Positions 44,859 to 54,622 of a DNA stretch of 64,000 nt are shown one piece after another. The position numbers were made by a program, and so were the translations under genes. Numbering within the stretch: the first letter of the stretch is position 1; every line of letters starts with the position of its first letter. The notes under the pieces were generated by a model, which ran no database searches, was not told the origin of the DNA, and saw only the letters and a program-made list of their open reading frames with translations. The stretch lies in contig NZ_CP080378.1 of the NCBI RefSeq assembly GCF_019443445.1, positions 5,391,978-5,455,977 of the forward strand. The letters are read 5' to 3'. This DNA is from Massilia sp. PAMC28688 (GTDB lineage Bacteria; Pseudomonadota; Gammaproteobacteria; Burkholderiales; Burkholderiaceae_D).

Positions 44859-45119
44859 TTATTGATTGCCCCTGCCGGCCAGGGCCAGCAGGTTGTCCAC
44901 TTCGGTGCGCCCCACCTGCAAGCCCGCCGCGCGGGCGATATCAGGCGAGTTGTAGCCGCCCGACGTCTTGCTGCGGGTAATCGCCGCGGCCGGGTCGCCA
45001 TCTTCGCCACCCTGGCCGGTCTTGGTGATGCGGTATTCGAAGTCCCACAGGTCGCCGTTATCCTTGATGGGGGTCACGGCAATGGTGAAGCCTTTATATT
45101 CTTCCGTTGCAATTTCCAT
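44859..45119 (-). CDS. Small hypothetical protein
   Basis: An 86-aa protein (MEIATEEYKGFTIAVTPIKD, then LWDFEYRITKTGQGGEDGDP) with a compact beta-type N-terminal half. A GGGGA ribosome site lies before the ATG at 45119. It is 21 bp upstream of the hydrophilic protein gene on the same strand, probably co-transcribed. No family recognised. Confidence 0.65.
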   Translation of the reverse strand: MEIATEEYKGFTIAVTPIKDNGDLWDFEYRITKTGQGGEDGDPAAAITRSKTSGGYNSPDIARAAGLQVGRTEVDNLLALAGRGNQ

Positions 45120-45265
45120 ATGTTTTCCCCGCAGTTTTTTGGAGCCTATCATGGAAAAAGTGAAACTTCTGTACGGTGCTTCAATCGTGCGCGGGTGCTG
45201 CCGCTGCAGTTTCCCCAGGTGGGAGAAGGCTGTATAGTTTGCAGACTTTCACTATAGGACATGCC

Positions 45266-46198
45266 ATGATTCCCAGGCTGCACTTGTTGCTTTGCTCAAT
45301 GCTGGTGTCCGGTTGTGGCGCCGGCACTGCGGCCCCGCCCTCGCCGGCCAGTGCCGGCGCGCCGGCACCGATGACCCTGAATGACTACCTGGCTTTGACC
45401 GGACCCGCGCCCACGGCCACCTTCGCCTATGGCAGTGCGCCTTCCCAGTACGCACAGCTGTTCCGCCCGTCCGGGCCCGGCCCGTTCCCGGTGGTGGTGC
45501 TGGTGCATGGCGGCTGCTGGACCGTGCAGTTCGGCGGCATCACGCAAATGCACAACGTGGCCGGCGCCCTGGCCGCGCGCGGCATCGCCGTGTGGAATGT
45601 GGAATACCGGCGCGTCGACGAGCCCGGCGGCGGCTATCCCGGCACCTACCAGGACATGAACGCGGCCCTCGACAAGCTGGCCGCCGAGGCGCCCGCCCAC
45701 CAGCTCGATACCACGCGCATCCTGGCCATGGGCCACTCGGCCGGGGGGCAGCTGGTGCAGTGGCTGGCCGGACGCAGCAAGATCGCGCCCACCAGTCCCC
45801 TGTTCCACCCCAACCCGCTGCCGGTGCCTGCCATCATCAGCCTGGGCGGCCTGGCAGACTTGCGCCATGAAAAGGAGCTGATCAAATCCAGCTGCGGGCG
45901 CGACATGGTGCAGCTGGCCGGCAGCCCCAGCGCCCAGCGGCCTGACATCTATGCCGACACCAATGCAGCAGACTTGATGCCCAATGGTAGCCAGACGGTT
46001 CTCATTACCGGCGAACTTGACACGGTGTCGCCGCCCCGCGTGGCCTATGCCTATGCAGCCCGGGCCCAGGCCGCGGGCGACCAGGCCAGGGTCGTCATCC
46101 TCCCCGGCGCCAGCCACTACGATGAGATCGCGGCCACCTCGCCATCATGGAAATTGATTCTTCCTGTAATTGAACAGGCATTACGCCTGTCCAGATAG
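45266..46198 (+). CDS. Alpha/beta hydrolase lipoprotein
   Basis: A 310-aa hydrolase. The N-terminus ends in a lipobox (MLVSGCG, lipidated Cys17), so it is membrane-anchored outside the cytoplasm. The oxyanion motif HGGCW is in VVVLVHGGCWTVQFGG; the nucleophile serine is in GHSAGGQLVQW; the late acidic and histidine residues are in ITGELDTVSPP and PGASHYDE. It resembles kynurenine formamidase/esterase-type enzymes. Substrate unknown. ATG 45266 chosen for the lipobox. Confidence 0.85.
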   Translation: MIPRLHLLLCSMLVSGCGAGTAAPPSPASAGAPAPMTLNDYLALTGPAPTATFAYGSAPSQYAQLFRPSGPGPFPVVVLVHGGCWTVQFGGITQMHNVAGALAARGIAVWNVEYRRVDEPGGGYPGTYQDMNAALDKLAAEAPAHQLDTTRILAMGHSAGGQLVQWLAGRSKIAPTSPLFHPNPLPVPAIISLGGLADLRHEKELIKSSCGRDMVQLAGSPSAQRPDIYADTNAADLMPNGSQTVLITGELDTVSPPRVAYAYAARAQAAGDQARVVILPGASHYDEIAATSPSWKLILPVIEQALRLSR

Positions 46199-46469
46199 GC
46201 AAGACAAAACGGGCGGACGTTGCTACAGAACAACGTCAAGCGCCCATTTTCACGCCAGTACGACGTATTACCGACCAAACGGGATTACCATTTCGCATGC
46301 GTTCCTGAAACGTCATCCATCGCCGGCCCAACCCCCTGCCGCCGATTCATGTACGGACTGTGCCACCTGCCGCCCCTTCCCTGCGTAGGAACTCGCAGCC
46401 CTGCCCCATTGCAGTCGCCTCGGCTGCACGCGTTGCGATGCATCGTGTGAACGTTTTTAAGGATTTTCA
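46199..46469. other. Spacer before the chemoreceptor gene
   Basis: 271 bp without a recognisable gene. No sigma28-like (TAAAGTTT-N11-GCCGATAA) flagellar promoter was found, although the chemoreceptor would be expected to have one. Confidence 0.3.
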
Positions 46470-48209
46470 ATGTTCAAGAATATGACCGTCAAGGCCCGGT
46501 TGCTGACCGGCTTTTTGATCGTGGCTCTGCTCGGTGCCCTGGTTGCCGGTATCGGCATCATCAATATGGCCAAGATGAATGCGCAGGCCGAGCGCGCCTA
46601 TCGCGACGACCTGCTGGGCATATCGGCTTCCAAGGAAGCCAACATTAACTTGATCTACATTGCCCGCGCCATGCGGAACGTGATGCTGGCCCCCACGGCC
46701 CAGGAACGCCAGAAATTCAGCGATGTCGCCGAGCGCGCCCGCAAGACCATGCACGAGCAGCTCGAAGTGGCCCGCCCGCTGTTTCGCACCGCGGCCGCCA
46801 AGACGCTCCTGGCCGAAATTGACAAGGGCCTGGCCGACTATGAAGTCAGCCGCACTGAACTGCTCAAGATGACGGCCGACGAAACCCCGGAAGGACGTGC
46901 AGCCGCCGTAGCGTACGCCCTGGGACCGCTGACCACCAGCGCCAATTATGTGGACGAGCGGCTCACTGCGCTCGGCAAGAACAAGGAACAGGCAGCGCAG
47001 GCGGCAGCAGCCGAGGCGGCAGCGGTGTACGACCAGAGCCGCACCCTGATGCTGGCCCTGGTTACCCTCAGCCTGGCAGCGGGCGTGGGACTGGGCCTGT
47101 GGATCACCAACTCGCTCACGCGCCAGCTCGGCGGCGAGCCTGCGTACGCCACCGCGGTGGCCGGCACCATTGCCGCCGGCGACCTGGCCACGCCGGTCGA
47201 ACTGCGCCATGGCGACCAGCGCAGCCTGCTCTTTGCCATGGAATCGATGCGCCGCGCGCTGGTCAATATCGTCGGCCAGGTGCGCATGGGAACCGACACC
47301 ATCGCCACGGCATCGAACCAGATTGCGGTAGGTAACCTGGACCTGTCGTCGCGCACCGAAGAACAGGCCAGCTCGCTGGAAGAAACAGCCTCGTCGATGG
47401 AAGAGCTGACCAGCACCGTCAAGCAAAACGCCGACAATGCGCGCCAGGCCAATGCGCTGGCCGTGTCGGCGTCGGAAGTGGCAGTGCGTGGCGGCGCCGT
47501 GGTGTCCGAAGTGGTCGATACCATGGCGTCGATCAATGAATCGTCGCGCAAGATCGTCGACATCATCGGTGTCATTGACGGCATCGCGTTCCAGACCAAT
47601 ATCCTGGCACTGAATGCGGCAGTGGAGGCGGCGCGCGCCGGTGAACAGGGCCGCGGCTTTGCGGTCGTCGCGTCCGAGGTGCGCAACCTGGCCCAGCGTT
47701 CGGCGGCGGCAGCCAAGGAAATCAAGACCCTGATCAATGATTCGGTGGACAAGGTGGGCGCCGGCGGCAAGCTGGTGGACCAGGCTGGCGTAACGATGGC
47801 GGAAATCGTGCAGTCGATCACGCGGGTGACCGACATCATGGCCGAGATTGCCTCTGCCAGCCAGGAACAGACCATGGGCATCGAGCAGGTCAATTCGGCC
47901 ATCGCGCAGATGGATGAAGTGACCCAGCAAAATGCGGCGCTGGTCGAAGAAGCGGCAGCTGCCGCCGGCTCGCTGCAGGAGCAGGCGGCCACCCTGGCCG
48001 AGGTAGTGAGCATATTCCAGCTCGGCTCGGCAAGCGCGGGCGCAGCCCCGGCGCCACGCCAGCCGGCGGCGGCGCAGTCCACGGCCACGGCAGCGGCGGC
48101 GCCGGCGCGCGTGGCAGCCCGCCCTGCTGCCCGTCTGGCACCGGTCAGGAAGGATGCCGCCCCGCGCCGCGTCGCCAATGGCGCTTCGGAAGACTGGGAA
48201 GAATTCTGA
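46470..48209 (+). CDS. Methyl-accepting chemotaxis protein
   Basis: A 579-aa chemoreceptor. TM1 (about 8-32), a four-helix-bundle ligand domain (33-190), TM2 (about 192-212), HAMP (213-270), then the signalling bundle with the conserved hairpin tip [20 protein letters not shown] and methylation helices ([20 protein letters not shown]). An Ala/Pro-rich linker leads to the C-terminal DWEEF, resembling the NWETF pentapeptide that tethers CheR/CheB. Ligand unknown; it stands alone without che genes. Confidence 0.93.
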   Translation: MFKNMTVKARLLTGFLIVALLGALVAGIGIINMAKMNAQAERAYRDDLLGISASKEANINLIYIARAMRNVMLAPTAQERQKFSDVAERARKTMHEQLEVARPLFRTAAAKTLLAEIDKGLADYEVSRTELLKMTADETPEGRAAAVAYALGPLTTSANYVDERLTALGKNKEQAAQAAAAEAAAVYDQSRTLMLALVTLSLAAGVGLGLWITNSLTRQLGGEPAYATAVAGTIAAGDLATPVELRHGDQRSLLFAMESMRRALVNIVGQVRMGTDTIATASNQIAVGNLDLSSRTEEQASSLEETASSMEELTSTVKQNADNARQANALAVSASEVAVRGGAVVSEVVDTMASINESSRKIVDIIGVIDGIAFQTNILALNAAVEAARAGEQGRGFAVVASEVRNLAQRSAAAAKEIKTLINDSVDKVGAGGKLVDQAGVTMAEIVQSITRVTDIMAEIASASQEQTMGIEQVNSAIAQMDEVTQQNAALVEEAAAAAGSLQEQAATLAEVVSIFQLGSASAGAAPAPRQPAAAQSTATAAAAPARVAARPAARLAPVRKDAAPRRVANGASEDWEEF

Positions 48210-48238
48210 TCCCACGCCCGGCCTTCACGGCCGGGCAA

Positions 48239-48529
48239 TCAGGGCAGGCGCCGCGCGGCCGGCGCCTCCAGTTCCAGTGCTTCCAGCGGCACTGCCACGC
48301 ACGGCAGGATCCAGCCCGCTTCTTTCTCTTCCCTGCTCAATCCCGGCCACGGCACCTCATGGCGTGCCGTTCCCGCGCACACCCTTGCCAGACAGGTACG
48401 GCAACTGCCATTGCGGCAGGAACTGGGCAACACAATGCCGGCCCGCTCGGCGCTGGCCAGCAGGCTTTCGCCGCAGGCGGCCGTGAAGGTCCAGCCAGCG
48501 GGTAGAACACGGACTTCAAAGGAACTCAT
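48239..48529 (-). CDS. [2Fe-2S] plant-type ferredoxin
   Basis: A 96-aa ferredoxin. The cluster ligands are SCRNGSCRTC (C-x4-C-x2-C) and a late Cys in GWILPCVAVPLE. It probably serves as an electron donor; the partner reductase/oxygenase is not adjacent. ATG 48529 is preferred over an upstream start with no SD. It diverges from the L,D-transpeptidase gene. Confidence 0.88.
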   Translation of the reverse strand: MSSFEVRVLPAGWTFTAACGESLLASAERAGIVLPSSCRNGSCRTCLARVCAGTARHEVPWPGLSREEKEAGWILPCVAVPLEALELEAPAARRLP

Positions 48530-48619
48530 CGGGTATCCCGGGTAAGTACGGTGCCGCACAGACAGTTGTGTCTGAAGGGAATTAATCTAAGCCCATTGAA
48601 AGATTCTTAAGGGGCTTAT

Positions 48620-49741
48620 ATGAAACACCTGACATTTTGCATGATTGCCGCCGGCCTGGCGAGCGCGGCCCTGGCTCCCGCCGCGGCGCTGGCTGGCAAG
48701 ACCATCACCTTGCAGCCGGCCCAGGCTGCTGCCGGTACACCTGCGGCTGCACCAGCCTCCGCCCCTGCTGCTGCCAACAGCGCCGCTGCGGCCGACGCAA
48801 AAGCCAGCGCCGGCGCGTCCGCCGGCAGCGCTGCCAACGCCCTGACGCCGGAAGCGGTCAACGCCGCCACCCTGCCCGCCACAGCTGACGCCAAGGCCAG
48901 TACCGCCGCCGTGGTGCGGGTCCAGGTGCTGCTGGACCGCGCCCACTTTTCGCCCGGCGAAATCGACGGCGCCATGGGTTCGAACGTCAAGCGCGCCATC
49001 ACGGGCTTTCAGCGCAAGCACGGCCTCAAGGAAACCGGCATGCTCGACGCCGAGACCTTTGCCAAGCTGACGGCCGACAAGACCCCGGCCCTGACCACCT
49101 ACACCATTGCCCAGGCCGATGTGGCCGGTCCGTTCACGTCCATTCCCGAAGACATGGCCGAGAAAGCCAAGCTGGAAGCGCTCGGCTACACCAGCGCCCT
49201 GGAAGCGCTGGGCGAGAAGTTCCACGCCAGCCCCAAGCTGCTGCAGCGTCTCAATCCCGGCAAGGATCTGACGCGCGCCGGGGAACAGATCGTGGTGCCC
49301 AATGTCGAAGGCAGCGAGCCTTTGCCCAAGGCCGGCAAGATCGTGATCGACAAGACCGATCGCACGCTGACCCTGCTCGATACGGCCGGCAAGGTCATTG
49401 CCCAGTATCCATCGTCGTCCGGTACCGAGAACGATCCCCTGCCCATCGGCACCTGGAAAGTGAACGGCATTTCCAAAAATCCCGTGTTCCACTACAACCC
49501 GAAATTGTTCTGGGATGCCGAACCGGGCGACAAGAAAGCCAAGATTCCGCCCGGCCCCAACAACCCGGTGGGCGTGGCCTGGATTGACCTGTCCAAGCCC
49601 CACTACGGCATCCACGGCACCCCGGTACCTGCATCGATCGGCAAGACCCAGTCGCACGGCTGCATCCGCCTGACCAACTGGGACGTCACGGCCGTGACCA
49701 CTTCCGTCAGCGCCGGCACCGAAGTGGTCATGCAGGAATAA
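48620..49741 (+). CDS. L,D-Transpeptidase (YkuD) with peptidoglycan-binding domain
   Basis: A 373-aa exported enzyme forming 3-3 crosslinks or attaching proteins to peptidoglycan. Signal peptide (1-25), Ala-rich linker, PG_binding_1 domain (about 95-150; VVRVQVLLDRAHFSPGEIDG), a LysM-like segment (LLQRLNPGKDLTRAGEQIVV), then YkuD with the catalytic cysteine in GKTQSHGCIRLTNWD. Co-oriented with an M23 peptidase 42 bp downstream. Confidence 0.92.
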   Translation: MKHLTFCMIAAGLASAALAPAAALAGKTITLQPAQAAAGTPAAAPASAPAAANSAAAADAKASAGASAGSAANALTPEAVNAATLPATADAKASTAAVVRVQVLLDRAHFSPGEIDGAMGSNVKRAITGFQRKHGLKETGMLDAETFAKLTADKTPALTTYTIAQADVAGPFTSIPEDMAEKAKLEALGYTSALEALGEKFHASPKLLQRLNPGKDLTRAGEQIVVPNVEGSEPLPKAGKIVIDKTDRTLTLLDTAGKVIAQYPSSSGTENDPLPIGTWKVNGISKNPVFHYNPKLFWDAEPGDKKAKIPPGPNNPVGVAWIDLSKPHYGIHGTPVPASIGKTQSHGCIRLTNWDVTAVTTSVSAGTEVVMQE

Positions 49742-49783
49742 GAGCCGGTTCAGGATATCGTCAACAACAAAGAAGGAAGTGCC

Positions 49784-50497
49784 ATGAAATGGATTCTGAC
49801 GTTTGTGGGAGGCGTGCTGCTGGGCGCCCTTGCCATGTTCATCTACCTCACCCAGATCGGCGGCAGCGCGCCGCCGGCGGTGGTGGCCACGGCGCCGGCG
49901 GTGACGGCGCCGGCCCCGGCCGGCCAGGTCGTCCCGCCCGGCGCCCTGCCGCCGGCACCAGTGGTCTCCACTGACCTGAGCGAAGCGGACTTGCCGCTGC
50001 GCCCGGCGCAAGGCGCACCAGCGGCCGACGGGGCCGCGCCCGATGCCACCGCCTCCGGCGCGGCCGGCATGGCCAAACTGATGATTCCGGTTGAAGGCAT
50101 GAAGCTGGCCCAGCTGAGCGACAACTTCGACCAGCCACGCGGCAGCGATCGCCATCACGAAGCGCTCGACATCATGGCGCCCAAGGGAACCCGGGTGCTC
50201 GCCGTTGCCGATGGCAAGATCGTCAAACTGTTCAACAGCAAGCCGGGCGGGCTGACCATTTACCAGTTCGACCCGACGGAAAAGCTGGCCTACTACTATG
50301 CCCACCTCGACAAGTACGCGGACGGGATCAAGGAAGGGCAGGAGGTCAAGCGGGGCGAGCTCATCGGCTACGTGGGCGTGACCGGCAACTCCGATCCGAA
50401 TGCGCCCCACCTGCATTTCGCCGTCATTGAACTGACGCCCGAAAAGCAGTGGTGGAAAGGCACGCCGATCAATCCGTATCCGCTCATGGCCGACTGA
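49784..50497 (+). CDS. M23 family peptidase (LytM-type)
   Basis: A 237-aa peptidoglycan endopeptidase-like protein. One N-terminal membrane anchor (MKWILTFVGGVLLGALAMFI), a Pro/Ala-rich linker and an M23 domain. Zinc ligands are in RHHEALDIMAPKG (H-x3-D) and HLHF. The first motif is complete, so it may be active. It is 42 bp downstream of the L,D-transpeptidase and probably co-transcribed, forming a wall-remodelling pair. Confidence 0.9.
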   Translation: MKWILTFVGGVLLGALAMFIYLTQIGGSAPPAVVATAPAVTAPAPAGQVVPPGALPPAPVVSTDLSEADLPLRPAQGAPAADGAAPDATASGAAGMAKLMIPVEGMKLAQLSDNFDQPRGSDRHHEALDIMAPKGTRVLAVADGKIVKLFNSKPGGLTIYQFDPTEKLAYYYAHLDKYADGIKEGQEVKRGELIGYVGVTGNSDPNAPHLHFAVIELTPEKQWWKGTPINPYPLMAD

Positions 50498-50520
50498 CCA
50501 TTGCAGCAGAACGCATCAAG

Positions 50521-50546
50521 GAAGCGCCGCGGCGCTTCTTTTTTTT
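50521..50546 (+). terminator. Intrinsic terminator after the M23 gene
   Basis: GAAGCGCC-GC-GGCGCTTC followed by eight T, 23 bp after the M23 stop. Confidence 0.92.
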
Positions 50547-50562
50547 GTTCGGCGGGGCGTGC

Positions 50563-52305
50563 CTACTCGTCCACGTCGGCGCCCACATTGATGGCGGCGT
50601 AGGCGCGCTGCACGGCCGTGGCTTCGCGGCTGCCCTCGCCATACAGTTCCTGCGCCGACTCGATCATTTTGGCGCGCGCATCCTTGTAGTTGGTGGTGGC
50701 CGTAAACTTGGTGGTGGCGGCCTTGAACCAGATGCGGTAAGCCTTGTCGGCACCAATGCCGCTCATCGCCTGGGGTTGCTTTACCAGGTACTTGCTGAAG
50801 TGGTCGGACTGCTTGTCGGCCTGTGAGCCCTGTGCCAGGAAATAGAACATGCGGTTGTTCGGCCCGCTGCTGTAGTGCACGTCCAGGCGCTTGAGGGCGG
50901 TGCTCCAGGCATCCGGGCTGCTGCCATCCTTGCTCGGCTTGTACATATAGCGCAGCGGCGTGCCGTTCTTGCTGATTTCCTTGCCCAGCACCCAGTCATT
51001 GCCCTGGCCGGGGATCTTGCCACCGCGCCCGCCCCCACGCGCATACGCTTCCACCATCTCGCCGGCGATGTCGGAACTCGACTCGTTCAGCCCTCCCGAC
51101 TCGGCAAAGTACAGCAGGTCGGAGGTGGCGGCAGTGACACCATGGCCCATTTCATGGCCCACCACATCGATGGCACCGAGACTGTTGAAGGCCTTGCCGT
51201 CGCCGATGAACATGCATTTGCAGGTATCGCTGTAATAGGCATTGTCATAGTCCACATTGACATGGGCGGCGATGTAGGTGGACGTGTTCCTGCCGTCCAG
51301 TGCGTGCCAGTTGAGCACGTTTTTCATCATGTCGTAGGTATTCATCAGGCCCCACATGGCATTGACGGCGGCTGTCTGGCCATTGGCGTCGGTGGTGCTG
51401 CCGCCCGGTTTGTATTGCAGGCCGTCGCCCCACTGGTTGGCGCTGTGCACGAACACTTCGCCCGCTTCCGCACCATTGTTGGCATTGGTGATGGCCATGC
51501 CGCCAAACTTGCCGCCGCTGCCGCGCAGGGGATCGACCATGCGGAAGTTCTTGCCGTCCGGCGTGGTCGACAGCGGGACCACGCCGTTGTACTGGCTCTT
51601 GCCGCTGCCGATGGCCGTCTGCAGCATGCTCCACTGTTCCAGGATGCGCCCATCCACGGCACTGACGATGGTGTCATGAAACACCGGCTGCAGTCCCACG
51701 CGCATGCGGGTGCGCACGTGATAAGCCAGATCGTGGCCCTCGACCACGTCATGGACGTCCAGTGCGTTCAATTCTTCATCGCGCTTGTTCACGGCCGCGG
51801 CCACGCGCTCGGTGCGCATGGTGGGAAACACCACCAGCTCGGCGCGCGGGGGCACCACCGCAATCCCGGCCACCCCGACCGAGCCGATGGCCGTGGCAAT
51901 TGCCTGCCTGGCCGGCACCGCCGGCGTCACGCCAAAGGGCGGCTTGCGCGTTACGGTGGCCCCGGGGCTGCCCAGGCCCTGGCGCCGGTCGCCCACGGAT
52001 TCGCTCACGATCTTGCCGCTGTCGGTGGCCACCACCACCGACTCAGAACCGAAGATGCGCACCCCCTTGTAGGTGTGGGCGACGCGCACCACCTGGGTGC
52101 CGGCGGCGCCCGGGTGGGTGCCGGCCAGCGCGAACTGGTGGTCGGCATCGAGCCCATGGAGACTGCGCCGCGCGCTCAGTTCGGCCATCACGGCAGCGAC
52201 CGTGTCGCGCGAGGGCGTGACCGGTCCGGTCATCAGGGGCGCGGCGCAGGCGAAGTGGGGCAAGGCGCCAAGAATGGCAGCCAGCGAAGTCATGCGTAAG
52301 GTCAT
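50563..52305 (-). CDS. M4 family (thermolysin-type) metallopeptidase
   Basis: A 580-aa secreted zinc protease precursor. Signal peptide (MTLRMTSLAAILGALPHFAC), an FTP/PepSY-type propeptide (about 30-225), then the M4 catalytic domain with HEMGHGVT (zinc ligands and catalytic Glu) and the downstream ESGGLNESSSDIAGEMVE that supplies the third ligand. It probably digests external protein. It converges on the M23 gene. Confidence 0.93.
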   Translation of the reverse strand: MTLRMTSLAAILGALPHFACAAPLMTGPVTPSRDTVAAVMAELSARRSLHGLDADHQFALAGTHPGAAGTQVVRVAHTYKGVRIFGSESVVVATDSGKIVSESVGDRRQGLGSPGATVTRKPPFGVTPAVPARQAIATAIGSVGVAGIAVVPPRAELVVFPTMRTERVAAAVNKRDEELNALDVHDVVEGHDLAYHVRTRMRVGLQPVFHDTIVSAVDGRILEQWSMLQTAIGSGKSQYNGVVPLSTTPDGKNFRMVDPLRGSGGKFGGMAITNANNGAEAGEVFVHSANQWGDGLQYKPGGSTTDANGQTAAVNAMWGLMNTYDMMKNVLNWHALDGRNTSTYIAAHVNVDYDNAYYSDTCKCMFIGDGKAFNSLGAIDVVGHEMGHGVTAATSDLLYFAESGGLNESSSDIAGEMVEAYARGGGRGGKIPGQGNDWVLGKEISKNGTPLRYMYKPSKDGSSPDAWSTALKRLDVHYSSGPNNRMFYFLAQGSQADKQSDHFSKYLVKQPQAMSGIGADKAYRIWFKAATTKFTATTNYKDARAKMIESAQELYGEGSREATAVQRAYAAINVGADVDE

Positions 52306-52414
52306 TGCGTCTCCAATCAGAAAAGGCCAGCGCTCGGACTGAGCGATGGCCAGTGTGACTGAGATGCGGGAAGGAAATCTTGCTCAATCGCAAGAGAACG
52401 CCCCATGCATGCAC

Positions 52415-54538
52415 TTAAAAGATGCGGCTCCAGCTCATGGCCAGTGTGCGGCCGCGGCCGGCAAAGCTGGCGTCGGGATCGCCCTCACTGGCCGACTGCG
52501 AGTAGTAACCGATATATTGACGGTCGAGCAGGTTTTCCACGCTCAGGCCAAACCTGCCGTAGGGCGTGTCGTAGCTGACGGCAGCGTCGACCAGGGTGTA
52601 GCCCTTGAAATGCTCTTCCAGGTCGCTGGTGCCGACCATGCGGCCAATGTTGATGTCGCGGTCGCGCAGGTGAGCCGCTTGCAGGCGCACCTGGGCCTTG
52701 TCGCGCGGGCGCCAGTTGATGCCGACCGTGGCCTTGTCCGGCCCCTGGGAGCGGGCGCCCAGGTCAAGGTCAATCGGGGCCCCGGCCCGCGCGGCCGTCT
52801 TGCCGTCGGTAACAGAAGCATTGCCAAACAGCGACACGGCCGGCGTCACGCGCCAGTCGGCCGACATCTCCCAGCCCTTGACGATGGTGGGCACGCGCTC
52901 GACCAGGCCGACGCCGGCCGAGGTGATCCGGATCACGCTGCCCAGGCGCGAGCGTGAATCGTAGCGCGACAGCCCCAGCTGGCCCTTCTCGCCGCGCCAG
53001 TTGACCCCGATCTCATTGTTGCGCGTGATGATAGGCTGCAGGTCGACCAGGCTGGCCACCGACTGCCCGGGGCGGTTCACGCCGCGCAGCACCAGGCCGG
53101 CGTCGGGCAGGCCGAATCCTTCGGCGCTGCCGGCAAATACCGACCAGCCGGGTGCGAAGCGCCACACGGCGCCGATATTCTTGACCGACTTGGAAAATTC
53201 GGCCGCGCCGCCCTGCACCACCTGGCTGTTGTAGGCGGCCAGCGTGGTATAGGTGTCGACCGTCAGGCGCGCCATTTCGTGGCGCACGCCGGCGCGCACC
53301 GTGACCGGGCCGGCATCATACTCGAGCTGCGCAAAGGGGGCGGTGGACTTGAACTTCAGTTCCGGCACCCAGGTGCGGTCGGTGGCAGCGAGGCGCTGTT
53401 TGGTGTTGTCTTGCAGGTGGTCCAGGCCCAGTGTCGCTTCCAGGCCGGCCAGCATGGCGTCCGGACGTACCCAGGTCAGGCGTGCCCCGCCCTTGTCGGC
53501 CACGATTTCGGACTGGTCGTACAGGGTGCCGCGCGGGGCAATACGCACATCCTGGAACGTGCCGGTATTGGTGGCACCGTACAGCGAAGCGAAATCATGC
53601 TTGAACAGCTGCGCCGTGAAGGCGCCGCCGCCCAGTTCCGCATGGCGGTAGTCCAGGCTGGCGCTGCGCACCTTGTTGCGCGGAGGCTCGCCTTCCGGGG
53701 TGCCACGCTCGGAGCTGGTGGGGTTGCCGGGCAGGCGCCTGTAGTCGCCCTCGCCGGCCAGGTTGAAGCGGTTGATGCTGGCCTGGATGCGCTGGGCGCC
53801 AAAACTCTTGCCCAGTTTGAGGAACAGGTCGTCGCCCTGGGAATCCATGGTGTCGCCCTGCACGCTGTCCAGGCCCACCCGGCGGCCGTCGCCATCGTAG
53901 GCCATGCCGCGCCGCTGCAGGCCGACATAGCCCAGCATGTCGAAGTTGTCATCCTTGTGCTGCAGTGAATAGCCGGTCTTCCAGTCCACATTGTCCGACT
54001 TGAACTGGGTGGCGGCCCGCAGGTGCAGGCCGAAGCTGCTGCCGTTGCTGCGCGGGGACTTGGTGATGTAATTGATGATGCCGCCGGTGGCCCCCATGCC
54101 CTGCATGGCCGACGCCCCCGCAATGACTTCAATCCGCTCGATGATGGCCGAATCGGCAAAGTAGCCTTCGCGCATGCCGGCGCGCAGGGGATTGGACTGG
54201 GGAATCCCGTCGAGCAGGATCAGGGGCTGGCGCCCGCGCAGCGATTCGCCGGTCGAGGTCATTTTCTGGCGGCTTGGCGCATACCCCGGCACAAAGGTGG
54301 CCAGGGCCTGCGACGGGTCGTCGGCAATCAGGTATTGGGCGGCCAGTTCCTGCTGGCTGATCACGGTGACGGCGCCCGGAATCTTGTCCACGGCCTTGGC
54401 TGCGCGCGTGGCCGTCACCACCACAGCCGTGATGTCGCCGCCTTCCCTGTCTTCCTGCACTTGTCCCTGCTGGGCGTGAAGACTGGCGCTGGACAATGCC
54501 AGGCCAATGGCAAGAGTAAGGGGCTTCAAGTTGCGCAT
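52415..54538 (-). CDS. TonB-dependent siderophore-type receptor
   Basis: A 707-aa outer-membrane receptor. Signal peptide (MRNLKPLTLAIGLALSSASL), plug domain with DITAVVVTATRAAKAVDKIP (TonB-box region) and PLILLDGIPQSNP, then a 22-strand-type barrel ending in an aromatic residue (AMSWSRIF). Ferric-siderophore uptake is likely, since a Fur-like box lies just upstream. ATG 54538 has AGGA 8 bp upstream; the longer frame (54640) is without support. It diverges from a PepSY protein. Confidence 0.92.
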   Translation of the reverse strand: MRNLKPLTLAIGLALSSASLHAQQGQVQEDREGGDITAVVVTATRAAKAVDKIPGAVTVISQQELAAQYLIADDPSQALATFVPGYAPSRQKMTSTGESLRGRQPLILLDGIPQSNPLRAGMREGYFADSAIIERIEVIAGASAMQGMGATGGIINYITKSPRSNGSSFGLHLRAATQFKSDNVDWKTGYSLQHKDDNFDMLGYVGLQRRGMAYDGDGRRVGLDSVQGDTMDSQGDDLFLKLGKSFGAQRIQASINRFNLAGEGDYRRLPGNPTSSERGTPEGEPPRNKVRSASLDYRHAELGGGAFTAQLFKHDFASLYGATNTGTFQDVRIAPRGTLYDQSEIVADKGGARLTWVRPDAMLAGLEATLGLDHLQDNTKQRLAATDRTWVPELKFKSTAPFAQLEYDAGPVTVRAGVRHEMARLTVDTYTTLAAYNSQVVQGGAAEFSKSVKNIGAVWRFAPGWSVFAGSAEGFGLPDAGLVLRGVNRPGQSVASLVDLQPIITRNNEIGVNWRGEKGQLGLSRYDSRSRLGSVIRITSAGVGLVERVPTIVKGWEMSADWRVTPAVSLFGNASVTDGKTAARAGAPIDLDLGARSQGPDKATVGINWRPRDKAQVRLQAAHLRDRDINIGRMVGTSDLEEHFKGYTLVDAAVSYDTPYGRFGLSVENLLDRQYIGYYSQSASEGDPDASFAGRGRTLAMSWSRIF

Positions 54539-54558
54539 GCGAAAAATCCTGTGAAAGT

Positions 54559-54599
54559 TGTATAATGTCTCAAGAATGCGAATGATAACGATTCTTATT
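54559..54599. promoter_or_regulatory. Fur-box-like operator between divergent iron genes
   Basis: AATGATAACGATTCTTATT (54581-54599) is a dyad close to the Fur consensus. On the minus strand TTATCA (54588-54583) and TATACA (54564-54559), 18 bp apart, form a promoter for the TonB receptor with its -35 inside the dyad. On the plus strand TATAAT (54561-54566) is a perfect -10 for the PepSY gene. One repressor could control both. Confidence 0.65.
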
Positions 54600-54622
54600 A
54601 ACTTTAACAAGCCTGATTCCTC

